From positions 255,501 to 319,500 of the forward strand of contig JAMZAV010000317.1 of the NCBI GenBank assembly GCA_024449915.1: a stretch of 64,000 nt of DNA. Reading direction: 5' to 3'. The notes under the pieces are model-generated. The model did not search any database. It saw only the letters and a list, made by a program, of their open reading frames with translations, and was not told the origin of the DNA. Every line of letters starts with the position of its first letter. Position 1 is the first letter of the stretch. A program made the translations under genes and the position numbers. Source of the stretch: Sweltsa coloradensis (taxonomy: Eukaryota > Arthropoda > Insecta > Plecoptera > Chloroperlidae). Below are positions 45,501 to 57,571 of the stretch, piece by piece.

Positions 45501-46688
45501 AGTTATTCATTTGATTTTAATTAATAAAGTTATAATTTTCTGTAATAATTTTGTATAACATCCATTTCTGTCATGCATGTTTTTGTTTGTTCAATCGTAA
45601 ATGAATTTTCATTGTATCCAAGTCAACACGTTTGCTAATGCTGTCGTGTTGATACCAAATATTTGTAATTCCCATCATCGTTACAGAATTGATAGTTAAA
45701 ATAATAGGCGGTTCTGCTTCACGGTTTGATTGTGAGGCGTCTCTCTTCTATAGACTACCGTTACATCGCAACTCCCGCCTGGCGGACAGGCCGTCAACTA
45801 ATTAATAGATAACGCTATTTATGAAATCATTGCTTGTTATCCCCTTTGATTGGCGCCACTTTGATCGTTTGTTTGTTCGTAAATCTCGTTATTTTAATGT
45901 TTATTATCAAATAACGAGGTAATTTCTGTTGTAATTGTGAGCGGGGGGGGGGGGGGGGGCTGATTTTCGTTCCCAGTGTTATTGCAATGCCCGATCGAGG
46001 TCGAGTTTTAAAGAGGAGAGTTATCGCCAATATTAGTTTTAAAGGGAATATGAGCGTTAAAATGTGAATTCAACATTAAATTTTATAGATATTGGAAAAA
46101 TATTAAGAGTTTAAAATTTACTTATGAATATCTATTTTGACAGTTAAATTATTTAATAACGGTATTATCGATATCTTAAGAAGAAAATATGTGTACACAA
46201 CAATTTCCATAAACACAGGTACATAATTATAGTTTTTGATTACATTAAACAATTGAAAACAATGAGAAAATTATTATTGTTTGATATGGTTCCTGGACGT
46301 CTCTATTATTGCGATAATGCCATTGGAGACGATGTGGTGTAAAAGATGAGGATGAATAACAATTAAAAATCTAGGTAAGATGTTTTTGTGCGGCTAAGAG
46401 GACTGCGAATAAACCTCTCAGTCAGGATTGCCGTGTCTGGCATCGAACTGGAGTGTTAGGGAGTCGAAACCCCTCGGCGTTCGTATGTGCTATCTTCTCT
46501 ACAGGTGACGTTATTCACATCTACGTTGGTTACAAGAGCACCGCACTCTACCTTAACGGTGCTCATACCAAGCGTTAGACACCAGGAGGACGTGGCTTCG
46601 AATCTCGCATGAGGCATGGGGTTTTGAAATTGTAATTCATTTAACCTTATCTATCACCACTCATCGTAACACATAGAAAATTGCAATG
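42587..46688. other. Long AT-rich non-coding stretch
   Basis: About 4.1 kb with no supportable gene. It contains a 21-bp tandem word ATTATCTATTGTTGTATGAAA (43805-43850), a 9-bp-arm hairpin GATAGTTCC/GGAACTATC (45208-45240), a 17-G run (45943-45959), and a tRNA-like B-box near 46600. ORFs are short and AT-driven. Confidence 0.5.
46540..46615 (+). repeat. tRNA-like SINE fragment (tentative)
   Basis: GGCTTCGAATCTC (46594-46606) matches a B box, with CTACCTTAACGGTGCTCATACC upstream as a weak A box. The phrase ACCAGGnGGAnGTGGCTTCGA recurs in similar form at 49700-49720, which hints at one repeat family. Confidence 0.3.
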
Positions 46689-47302
46689 ATTCCACCCTGT
46701 TTTTCCATTTTCTAAAATATGAAAACTCTGTAAAAATATAGTAAATGAAATTGAAACCTGGTATTAGAACACCAAAAAATGTTATTTCAAATTTTTCTGA
46801 TCGGGCATACGGCAAATATTGCATCTTTAAAATAGTTTCAAACTGCAATTACATCCAGCACAGCGCTCAACGTAGATAGTTGTGTTTCTGTGTAGATTAA
46901 TGTTTGACTGTTTTTCTTGAACAAGAGAAAACATGGGATTTTTTGGAACCGTATCCCCTGTGAATTTTTCCGTTTTCCGGTACAAATTGACAAAAAATAC
47001 AGGTTATCTAAAAAATTCGTGGAACATACAAAATTGTAAAATCCCGTGTTTTCTCTTTGATAAGTTCAAGAAAAACAGTCAAACATTAATCTACACAGAA
47101 ACACAACTATCTACGTTGAACGCTGTGCTAGATGTAATTGCAGTTTGAAACTATGTTGAAAATGCAATATTTGCCGTATGCCCGATCAGAAAAATTTAAA
47201 AAAACATTTTTTGGTGTTCTAATAGTACCAGGTTCCAATTTCATTTACTATTTTTCACATAGTGTTGCATATTTAAGAAAATGGAAAAACAGGGCGGAAC
47301 AG
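46689..47302. mobile_element. Long inverted repeat / foldback element
   Basis: The left arm 46689-46943 and right arm 47038-47302 are inverted copies about 255-265 bp long, with a ~95-bp loop. Matching words include ACCCTGTTTTTCCATTTTCT, GATCGGGCATACGGCAAATA and AACGTAGATAGTTGTGTTTC. Because of this, both strands show the same MQFET.LKMQYLPYARSEKF frame; this is symmetry and not evidence of a gene. It could be a foldback transposon or a long-TIR MITE. A transcript would form a long hairpin. Confidence 0.85.
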
Positions 47303-48689
47303 TCTTTAAGCAATAAAATGCATCATCAACTTCAGCACACTAGCGGGGAACCACTTCTATCGGGGATACGACTTTCTTAGAATTCAAATCTCAAGAGAGT
47401 TTAGGGGGTGTTGAGTTGAGAGCCAGCCCACACTTCGTCTTAACACACTGAAATCAATATTTCCCATTGCTCATTTCCACTCTAAATGAAAGCCCTTACC
47501 CCAAGGACCTTCCTTCCAAACTTCAACGAGAACCCATTGTAGTAAAAACGAGGGGACGTCTGTCTTTGTTTTCCAATTTTCCTAACGAGATCGTTGCGCG
47601 GAAAAGTTTCCGCCAAGGTTAAGAAAATGGAAAGTTCCATTTATATAACTTGTCTTTTATGTTTTCCAATTAGATAAGAGCTACAGACTTTCTCGGCGCT
47701 CGACAGCTCGCGCTTTCCGATCAGATTAAGGAGGCCATTTTTGTGATCGCTTTGGATTTGTTTGCTGTCTATGGCGACGTAATAGTTCTAGTAATGTAAG
47801 AATCGAGGAAATTAAGTAAATAAACGATCATTTTGCTTGCGTACCCATTGTGATTTGGCATCAGAGCAAACTGAGTTGAAGACTAGCTACATTGTAAAGT
47901 ACGAAATAAACGCGATAGTCGATAGTTTTTATGTTAGATGATCAAATTTAGTGATAATAAAATGGTTTAATCTGATGATTTCTTATTGTTCAATACAAGG
48001 ATGATAACAAACCTTCTGTAATATTAAATCCACAATATTTATTTATTATTGATTGAAACACAATAAGTAAATTGGCAGGACAGACACAATTCATTGTTGA
48101 ATAATCAAATTATCATTAACAACTAGATAATAGCAATATCACATTATTCATTCTCAATTCAGCAGAGTAGAAAGTTTGTTTAAACGCTGCAAAAGAAATT
48201 TAATATATGAGGAGGTAATGAACACGGTGATAAGCGTAAAACATTAATTTGAGACGAATCCATATGATTGCACTAGCAGAAATAAAAATTACAGGCGATT
48301 GATCAGTTTAAGATTAATTGCTTGAGAATGTTAAATTGAGCCACATGTATCATTATTTTTCTTTTATTTCGCCAAATCTGTTTTCTCTACTATACCAAAT
48401 TCCTATGTACATTTCAGACGTAATCCTAACAGAAAATCATTTGGACAAATTTCCCCTTGAACGTATTTATTATAAAACACGCACATTTAATTATTCTTTA
48501 CCTCGTTATGAAAAATAAATGTTTAGAAATAGTATTAATTATAAATTTAAAACGTCCTAAAAAAACTAAGTAAAAGTGATAATTTCTTTCAAATCCAAAT
48601 AACCCCACAAGCCAACATGAATTCGTGAATATCATTCATTTGTGATTCCGCCGTGTATAAAATGTTCTACAAAAAAAATGTTGTAATAA

Positions 48690-49060
48690 CCCTCCAGCTT
48701 CCGCAGAAATAGCTGCCTATTCCTGGCTCACGAGGAAAATTAATTACCCTGGAACATCAAACATTTGATAAACAAAACCCTATCAACTCAAGATGTCCTC
48801 GAACTTGTCCATGCACGTACGTTCGAACCAAACAGAAATAATTTTCATCTGACCATAAAATATTTTCGAGTTCGTTTGAGAGATTTCATCAAGGGCGGAA
48901 TGTTTCGCATGCGTCTCTAATGAAACATATTGAATATGCGAGTGAGGGACAGAGTCAATTAAGAGGAGCTCTGTGCATTCTGATATCAATTAACTGAAGT
49001 AGTCGGTATGTAGATTAATGTTTAGTGAAGCCTCATGTGGACATTTCAGTCGATATCACC
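48690..49060. promoter_or_regulatory. Candidate cis-regulatory island
   Basis: A complex, low-repeat sequence with AAATTAATTACCC (homeodomain-type), ATTTGATAAACAAAA (forkhead-type), ATTGAATATGCG (POU-like) and two CAATTAA words. The density looks like an enhancer, but single motifs carry little weight and no alignment is available. Confidence 0.22.
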
Positions 49061-49154
49061 TCGTCCATTCGCTGTTGGATAACTTTTGCACGTTACAAAT
49101 ATGTATAATTGTACTTAAACTTTGTCTATTATGGAACGGAGCTTCTATATAAGC

Positions 49155-49206
49155 ATCACTTTTCTGTCCGTCCTTTTGTGCGTGCGCGCGCGCGATAAAA
49201 ACCGAA
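49155..49206 (+). repeat. Short dispersed repeat, copy 1
   Basis: GCATCACTTTTCTGTCCGTCC..CGATAAAAACCGAA is shared with 50455-50526. It includes an alternating CG run (49185-49194). Confidence 0.5.
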
Positions 49207-49659
49207 TTTGACGTCTGATCGACATTATGTTCTTGTTTTGTCATTATGCATAACAAGTTGCCAGATTCTACGCCTCTCTAGAAGCGGTACCGAATTCCCA
49301 AGTTTCTCCACTTGCCCACATTGTTCCGAGAAGAAGCGACGTATTTCCCGCGCCCCATTGCAGCTCTCGGACCTCGTTTCTTGCCTCCACGTCGTCAGGC
49401 ACGGCTTCTAGGGGCTCGTCAACGTCTCATCGCCGCGCGTCGTCGAGTGGGTGTAGTGGACCCACGACTTAGACCTCTGTGACGATAATAATAACTATCC
49501 TTGGATGTCTCTTGTGGGACTTTTCTGCCATGGGTGCTGCTACTTATTACATCCAATGTAAAAACCTAGAGGTTTGTTGCCATTCCCGACGGTATCTGTC
49601 ACCAAACACCCATGCAGCGCAAGGACGCTGTCCATCGCCCAACTCTGGCACACATCTGT

Positions 49660-49730
49660 TTTTTAGTTATAGGTATTATCCGCACCAGGGACTAAAGAAT
49701 ACCAGGGGAGAGGCTTCGAGCCCCACGACT
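49660..49730 (+). repeat. tRNA-like SINE fragment (tentative)
   Basis: GGCTTCGAGCCCC (49712-49724) matches a B box. A-box-like TAGTTATAGGTATTATCC lies upstream. It resembles the fragment at 46540-46615. Confidence 0.3.
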
Positions 49731-50444
49731 ATTCCCCAAAACAGATAGACTCTCATTAACAAGGATGACACATAGAGTTTTTGGTGGCTAGCCCACAATG
49801 TAAATTGAAAAATTATAACACGGCATCCAAATCGTCACTAAATGAAAGAACAGTCGAAAAACAGGTTAAGTGTAAGCTATCCCGGCTCCGCCTCCAAAAG
49901 GATCAACGCGCTACGAATTATTTTATTTTTATGTGATATATGACCGATCTCCAATAGAAGCAAATTATTATCAATATGTCAAAATGTTAAATGCACCCAT
50001 CTTTCTGGTGTAGGTTGATCCAGAGCCTCTCCAATTGCCCTCATTATTCCCCGAATTCAATTAACTCCCGCGCGGGCTGTGTTCTTGTAAATAATTGGCG
50101 CCTTGTCTCTTAGTAAAATAACTTCCACGGGTTTATCTTGGCTTTCTAAACGCTTTTCAACCTCAGGTTCTGTTTCCTTTGTGTGGAGTGCTTTGGAGGC
50201 TCGTGGTTTGGGGTGACCTTTGTTTCAGGTTAGTTACATTCCCGGGCTGGTTAATACTACGGGGACCCACCTCACAGGGAATTCAATATGAGGAGTTGAA
50301 ACCGCGTTAAACCATATTTATGCCACTTCCAGTTAACATATCATGCATGGCATTACACGTTATTTCAATATAAAACTTATTTTGTTAGGTTTTGTCTAAA
50401 AGGATTAAAATATGTTTAATTTATTCATGAGCATTGAGCATGAA

Positions 50445-50526
50445 GCTCCCTATTTGCACCACTTTTTCGTCCGTCCGTCCGTCCGTCTGTCTGTACTTGT
50501 GTCACGTCTCACGATAAAAACCGAAC
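50445..50526 (+). repeat. Short dispersed repeat, copy 2
   Basis: AAGCTCCCTATTTGCACCAC, a CCGT tetramer run and ACGATAAAAACCGAA correspond to 49139-49206 (GAGCTTCTATATAAGCATCAC...). GAGCATGAAGCTCC at the start is reminiscent of the GA-rich 5' ends of families A-C, but no 3' end was found. Confidence 0.45.
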
Positions 50527-50536
50527 ACGACCAATG

Positions 50537-50598
50537 GCGTCGGAACAGGGGGAACAAGGGGGGCATTGCCCCCCCCAACTTTCAAAACGTTCCGACGC
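50537..50598. repeat. hAT-end-like palindrome
   Basis: GCGTCGGAAC (50537-50546) and GTTCCGACGC (50589-50598) enclose AAGGGGGGCATTGCCCCCCC, a second nested palindrome. The text CAATGGCGTCGGAACAGGGGG resembles hAT 5' ends, but no distant partner end or duplication was found. Confidence 0.5.
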
Positions 50599-51564
50599 GC
50601 ATGAACACGACCTCCGATTGGCTGTGGCAAGACCCCCCCCACTCCCCAAGAAATCGAATATTTCTATTCCCGGCACCTCCACCATTAATGAAGGCTGCAA
50701 TAAGGCGGGAGCATTACAGGTATGCGTTGCTCCCGTGCCCATGCTTGTTAGATACAAGTGCTGATAACAACGTTTCTGTACACACAAAAGTTAATTTATT
50801 ACCTATTTTTTCATGACTCCGGGTACTTGGGCGGTATTGAGTACTTTCCCTACGTGTGCCTACAAACATCCTGCATAACCGTATCTCTAGAATGTTTTAT
50901 CTTGCTACTCATTTTACTTCGATTACATTCGCTTCCTGGAAGGTAAATAATACTCCACAGTGTTTTAAATGTAGGGTTAACAAAGTAAGTTGTGGAACTA
51001 AACTACCCTGGTTGTTCAATGGCTTCTGAGTTCTGACTAAGTCACGTGTTGCCCCCCCCCCACCCCCCACCCCTCTTGCTAAAAGTTTCCAACAACAACA
51101 ATAACAACATTCTCGCATTTAAATATGGTCTTACTCCTTCTTACTGCGCCTTCTCCACCTCCAACAACTTTATCAGAAGTTATAAGTTTATTTCATTCAG
51201 GGGATATTTTTGTTAATTTTCTATCAACTCCCCCCAATCTCTTCTGTTGTGACGTCATGACGCGCGCTGGATTGTTGTAGAAATATAACGATTTCAAAGT
51301 TCTTCTGTGTCAGCATCTATGTATTAATTAGATTTATTTAGTTGTCCTCCTTAGTAAATTCGTTTTTTAACTGATAAGGACAGACGTCAAATATAAATAA
51401 AATCCTGCTCTAAGGTAGGGGAGAATAGTTTGGTTACAGTTGAGAATAATATGTATTTATTTATTATTGCGTTCCGTAATCAAGACACATACGGCAAAAC
51501 ATACAGAATGAGACAGGAAAGCAGGCCTCTGTGGCAGTGATCCTGTCCTATCCTTGATATAACA

Positions 51565-52136
51565 CTAGGCCACTTCGCGAACGCTTTTTTTAGTTGCGTT
51601 GATGGATGAGCTTTTTTAATAAGTTTTTAGTTTGTGTGGTGTCTCTTTACTTTTGAAAGTTCTTTTTAAACGCATTGTAGGTGATTGTTGTCAAGTTTAT
51701 ATTGTTACTCGTTAATTGTTATTATATTCCTCAAAAAACTTATATTAAAACCTTTATTTCTATTGATTCTGGATAACTTTTTAACTTTTTCTTTCAAAAG
51801 GTACTACATCACCATAACCTTAATGTCCGTGTGAAATATGAACGTTGTAGCCCCATCCGTTTGGTCAGAATCGGCTCAAATATCACGAAAATATCGCATT
51901 AAAAATAAAAATAAATCGTAAAAGTGGGATTTTCATGAGAAATATTTCTTCGATTATACACAAAAACGTGGCAAGTCTAAGTTCAGTGAAAACGAAGGTC
52001 CCCTCAAATTTTCATCACGATCGCATATGCCATTTGCCCGGTAGAGCGAACAGACAGAAAAAAACAAAAAACAAAACACCCGAGCTAAATTTTTTGATAG
52101 GTCAGTGAAATTGAAGGCTTCGCTTCGCTTATCTAA
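51565..52136 (-). mobile_element. Family A Helitron2-like element, copy A8
   Basis: A 572-bp minus-strand copy. The 5' end at 52136 is slightly mutated (TTAGATAAGCGAAGCGAAG) and the 3' CTAG is at 51565-51568 with the family-B-like module (GCGTTCGCGAAGTGGCCTAG). It directly abuts A9. Confidence 0.85.
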
Positions 52137-52651
52137 CTAGGAAAACGCTTAAGTCCCGCCGCGTTGATGGATGAGCTTATTTGTAAGTTTTTAGTTTTTG
52201 AGCGGGACCACTTTATTTTGCAAGTGCTTTTTGAATGCATTGTAGGTGATTGTTGTCAAGTTTCTATTGTTACTTGTTATTGTTATTATAAACCTAAAAA
52301 AATCATATTATTAAAAACTTTATTCCATGGATTCTGGCTAACTTTTCCAACTTTTTCTTTCAAAAAGCAACACATCACCTTTACCTTAATGTCCATGTAA
52401 ATCATGAACGTTGTAGCCTCAGCCGTTTGGTCAGAATCGGCCCAAATGTCACGAAAATATCGCACTAAAAATCGAAAAAAATCGTAAAAGTACGATATTT
52501 ATGAGAAATATTTACCAAAAACGTGGCAGGTCTAAGTTTAGAGATTTCAAAGGTCCCCGGAATCGTGAGAACAAACAGACAGAAAAAAAAACATTGGAGC
52601 CAAATTTTTTGAGTAGTCAGTGAAATTGAAGTCTTCGCTTCGCTCATCCAA
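52137..52651 (-). mobile_element. Family A Helitron2-like element, copy A9
   Basis: A 515-bp minus-strand copy whose 3' CTAG (52137-52140) touches the 5' end of A8 with no spacer. The 3' module is the GGCGGGACTTAAGCGTTTTC type. It is internally deleted around 52510-52570 (the GATTG..ACCC region and part of the CCGGTAGAG block). Confidence 0.85.
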
Positions 52652-55600
52652 TTAATATGTTACAAATGCATTAGATGAGTTATAAATATTGATTGTTAGT
52701 ATGATACAGTTGATTATGATTATAAATAGTTATAATGAACTGGAGTTTTTATAAATTATTACTAAGTTACTTGATTTACTAACATGAGTCATTCATTGTA
52801 TAAAATGAATAATGATTAATGTTACACTGCAGTAATAATTGTATTATTTAAATAAATTGAGTTTATTTATGCATTAAACTAAGTCACCAATAATAATAAA
52901 AACAATCTTTATAATAAAATATTGTGATTAGTAAATAAATAAATAAATAAATCGGCTAGGTAAGGTATCATTCCATAGTCTCAAATATTTCCAGACCAGG
53001 TAAATAAGTTGCAAGAACATGTACTAAAAGATTATAAGAGTAAAATATGAGTTAATCAAATCCACATCTGTAAAATGTTCAAAGTTAATTAAGTTTTTGC
53101 AGAGAAAAACATTCGTATTTTCTTAATGACTTGCAGAGTGAATCAATATAAGATTGAAATTTTCTTCTATTCACCACTTAATTTAAGAATCGTTTTGAGG
53201 AAATTATAGGATATATAATTAAATACTATATTAACCAAATCCTTGTTAAACTATATACGTGATAACAGATGTATAAATGTGAAGTTATGGAATATTCCGA
53301 AATGCTGAAACTCACGTTCATTTCATCGGATTCGAATTCGTTAGATTTCCCGATATTTGCAAAGTTCGTTGAGTTCTAACAGCAAAGTCAATAGTATGAA
53401 AACTCGCATTTTCCTCATCTCGCGTTGACCCGCGTGAAGTAATCGTTCCACATATCGGGAAAACCTCCCCCGCATTTCACAATTATTCAAAACAATAATA
53501 GGGAATTCTTCGAGGCCTCGATTTGAATTTTTCATCCAGCATCAGATAATTTTAATTTAAAAAACGAACTCGCGTCGTCGAACGGTTCCAATAAAAAACT
53601 CCGTCGATTTCTCGCCTACTCGATCGCTCTAATTTAACAACCAATTATTTACACGCCTAACTTGAATTGAAAAATTCCACTGCTTGTGTTATTTTTCAAC
53701 TAGTACTGCCGCAGTCATTAATTAAAAAGTGAAAAATGGATTCGTTTTTTCGTCGTGTACCTTTTATCGTCGCATTCCTGGTTTTGGCGAGGACGTGTTG
53801 TCTGATTGTACACGACGGGGGCCCGCCCCCCCCCCCTCCCCCCTAACCCCACATTCATGAATAAAACCAATTCCGAATTTCTGTTTACGCAGGCTACGAT
53901 GTTATTTGGAATGTTGACAAGTTTTGGATTTCTGTTTATGAAACCCATTTGTTTGTTCTTCTGGTTTGCTCACACTCACACGTATTGACGGGGGTGAAAG
54001 CGGCGCGGCATGTACTAACAAACACCCTCTAATGAATCACACCATGTATTGAGCTCACCGATGTATTTCACTGAGGCACCTATGTAGAGCATGCAGTGCC
54101 TTTATCATGGTTAACACAGAACACATATTCGCTGTAACTTCGGTTGTTTGTGTGTATGGATGCGCAAAAATTGTATTTTTGAGATAAAATATTGGCTAGT
54201 TGAAAACACAAAAGACGAGATTTGGTGCAATTAATAATTATTTTCAACAGGTTACGGTAAGAGACCTCAATTTGTATTGACATACACATTATGCACATAT
54301 TTATGTAGTTACGCGTACATGATACGTGTTTGTTTTACTTACTCGCATCACAGCCGTGATTAAATATTAATTACAGTTTTCCTTGCTTGGAAACTATGAA
54401 AAATTTAGAATAATATCATAATATACTAAGGCTAAAGAGGGTGTAGACATGTCCATAACCCTACACTGGTCAACTTGTCCCTCCATGGGACAGGTAAGAA
54501 AAACATACATTAAATGCTTCCTATAGATGTAAGAATATAGCTATTATGCTTAATGTGAAATGTGTCACATTCCAACTGAAGTTATGATCTTCGATTTTCT
54601 TCATACACAGTTATACAAAAATGTATATATTTTAATCAATATGCTCTGCAATTTTTCTGTACCGAACTGTATTTTTATGTTTATCTTTGTACTTTTATAT
54701 TCGCACTGGTTGAAATGTTGCCTGTTTCTGTTGTGAATAAAGGTTAAATAAATCAATTTAGTTATGCATTTAATTCACAAAAATAAATGGATCCATCTTT
54801 TACATTTCACTAGTTTACTATAATTTAAGGATAATTACATTTTCAAAATATCTACGTTGTAGAACTACGTACTATAATATGACAAGAAGATTGAAAAAAT
54901 AATCAAATGGATAAGACAATAGCCAACCAAGACGATGTCGAGGCTGACATTAAAATATTATTGACGTGACATTTTATTAACGATATCGTGACATTTATTA
55001 TGTTGATGTCGTCAGGTTTACGGCATGACCGACCAATATATTATCACCATCTTAATACTGCATAGGCCTAGATATCAATTTTATTCAACATGATTATAAA
55101 CGACTGACATAGGATATATAAATCTTATTGTAAACTGATTTGTATTATAAATATAATAGAAATCATACACAAAATAGAAACTCACTTGTATGGTTACCCA
55201 AGCAGACAACGCCGTGTGCGAACAAGAACTAAACACACAACGTTCATTGGTAAAGGAAAATTCTAATCCATGTGCATGATTTATTTTCAGTTTCCAAAGA
55301 ATATCTAAAATCGCATGGCTTACAGAAAGTTACGCATGTAAAACATTCCAGACGCAAAGAAAAACTTACAAAGAAGGAATATTAATCTTTCATCTTCTCC
55401 TAAAGAGACTTTGAAAGTTTCTTTATAAAATGATTCTCCACACATGTTCTAGACTTATATCATAGCTTTGCATAATCGATACCCGAGCACATTGCCTCTC
55501 TGGAGTTTCCGATCGCTTGGCACATTTCCTTGCTTAAATTATCGAAGCAAAGAACTTGAAAAGAAGGTAGAATATTCAAACGTGTTTGCGTGTCTGGGAG

Positions 55601-56789
55601 ATAAGAGGAGCTGAGAGAGTGCTGCTGGCGGACGGAATGAGGAGATGGTGGCAGCGCGGCCAGTAACTTACGAAGTCAGAGCTTTGAGTCTCTGCTGTTT
55701 CAGTCTGATCAGAAAGACAAACTCGAGAATCAGAATTACAAACATTTCAGGCTGGCCTCAACAGGTTTCACGTTTCATTTTCCTTACAGCGTGTATCTAT
55801 TCACAATCGACCATTTTTTATTGTTACTATTTTGTATAAATTGGCTATATTGTATTTGATTGTTTTATTGTGTTTTTGATGTTATGATTTTCGTTTGTAT
55901 TAATCTAATGACAGAATTACCTGCTGATTTCTGAACGTTGTTTGATAACAAAAAAAGAGTTGTATCCACTTAAGTGATTTAATTAATTAAATAAAGAACT
56001 CAGAATGCATCTGCCAGTAAAACCCGGACAGTGTAGTACATATTATTACAGCTAAGTCCTAGTAAAACGTATTTATATTGTTTAGTGAATATGATAAGTA
56101 CATGTTGTCATACACACTCTGGTGCACGAAGCACTTTGTACCAAACCAATTATTAAGTCTCTGAATTAGAGAAATAGAATATGTCTTTACGAATTGAATG
56201 TGTATAAATAAATTTATGAAATATAATAAAACCACTCAACTGAATTATCATCTGCGTTACTTACTTTTAATCGAAAATAAAAATGAAAATTAACGAAATG
56301 TATTCACTATTTTTATAAATAAAATTTTGTCTTATTCATATTTTGGAGAAACCGGTACAATTGGAATAAAAAATATACTTTATTTATACAAGTATTTATA
56401 TGTAAAAGGACTTACAACAGAGTACGGAAAATGGAAGCATGAACATAGTACCTATATTTATACAATATAATGTCAACCGATGTAAGAAAGTTAAAACGTT
56501 CAGTAAAATTAAACACTTAAAGTATTATGCACTATGTAGAAGTGTACAGAATGTCAGTATATGTATATGCGTATTATCTTTCACTTTGCCCATAACCAGG
56601 TATTTTGTATCAAATTTAAATTGCTAAGATATGATTCCATTACATTCCATACCAGAAATGTGATATCAACCAACAAGGTGACGTATTATAATGTATAATG
56701 AACTATCTGTATGGTGTGAATGAGTAAGTACAAAAACTCAAGTGAAAGCGTATATACCTACTGTGGATATATTTTCTTAATTACCTTAA
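52652..56789. other. Long AT-rich non-coding stretch
   Basis: About 4.1 kb with an AAAT run (about 52930-52952), a CpG-containing patch at 53300-53630 (minus-strand 64-codon frame 53341-53535, unrecognised), a G-rich/C-rich word at 53818-53842, a possible retroposon tail at 54640-54760 (TTGTGAATAAAGGTTAAATAAAT), and a GC-richer patch at 55560-55760. No gene is supported. Confidence 0.45.
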
Positions 56790-57571
56790 TGGCACCCGTA
56801 TGTGGCTATGCTAGCCATGTTAAATTAATCACCTTTGATGAACCTTTTATCAAGAATGGCCATAGCTCGTGAATTAATTTTTTTTTAGGTAACCGATACA
56901 ACCTTTCTATGCAAATTAAATGTAAAACATTTTTAATTAAATAAAATGGACCCCAAAAAAGTCATGGAATGATAACATTAATTTATCTACATTTTTACAT
57001 GCTTCATAATTAATATTAATTATTGGGGGGAAAAAATTGAAATATGGTTCATTCAAATGCTGTTTTATACCTGTGCCAACATGCCCTGAAATAGTTTTCA
57101 AAATTTTCTATCAAGCCAATCTTGAGAAAAGGTACATTGAATAGAGAAAACATAAGTTCTGAAATTGCAGTTAAAGTTTTGTTTTGTAAATAAAGTCATT
57201 GTGGGCCTAGGCCTAGAGATGGGAATTTTCATGAAAATGTTTTTTATTAAAAATTTCTGGGAAAATTTTCAAATCTTTTCAAAAAAAATTAAAATAGTTT
57301 ATTCTTTGTTTTGTTAAAGGCTAAAAATGCTTCTAAAGGCTAGTGTGGTAAAAATGATTTTTAAATGCCTACCCCTACCCCAAACATAAAATAAGTTTCT
57401 TTCTACAAATTAGATAACACCTACATTCGCAAATAAATACTTTTATAAATAAGTACTGGTTCGATTTTAAAACAAATTAGACCCACATTATAATCTTGAA
57501 AATTCAAGGTTCTACCTCAACCATTCAAACGAAAAAGTCAGATTTATCCATATTATCACATACGGGTGCCC
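56790..57571. mobile_element. piggyBac-like non-autonomous element (782 bp)
   Basis: The terminal inverted repeats TGGCACCCGTATGTG (56790-56804) and CACATACGGGTGCCC (57557-57571) match at 14 of 15 positions. Both are bordered by TTAA (56786-56789 and 57572-57575), the duplication diagnostic of piggyBac-type insertion. The interior is AT-rich with no transposase. At about 57210-57300 a GAGATGGGAATTTTCATGAAA block looks like a fragment of another repeat nested inside. Confidence 0.85.

Larger units (their letters stand above)
47303..51564. other. Mostly unique non-coding stretch
   Basis: About 4.3 kb without a supported gene. Regulatory-looking patches lie at 47690-47790 and 48700-49060. A GC-rich open stretch at about 49270-49470 has open frames on the plus strand but no recognisable protein. 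It also holds two related short repeats (49155-49206 and 50445-50526) and a hAT-end-like palindrome (50537-50598). Confidence 0.4.

Noticed and set aside
46654..47380. Matching proteins on both strands (MQFET.LKMQYLPYARSEKF)
   Set aside because: Explained by the long inverted repeat, not by two genes.
55640..55760. Possible small exon on the minus strand with a GTAAGT donor
   Set aside because: Only about 25 codons after an in-frame stop, no recognisable sequence and no clear acceptor.
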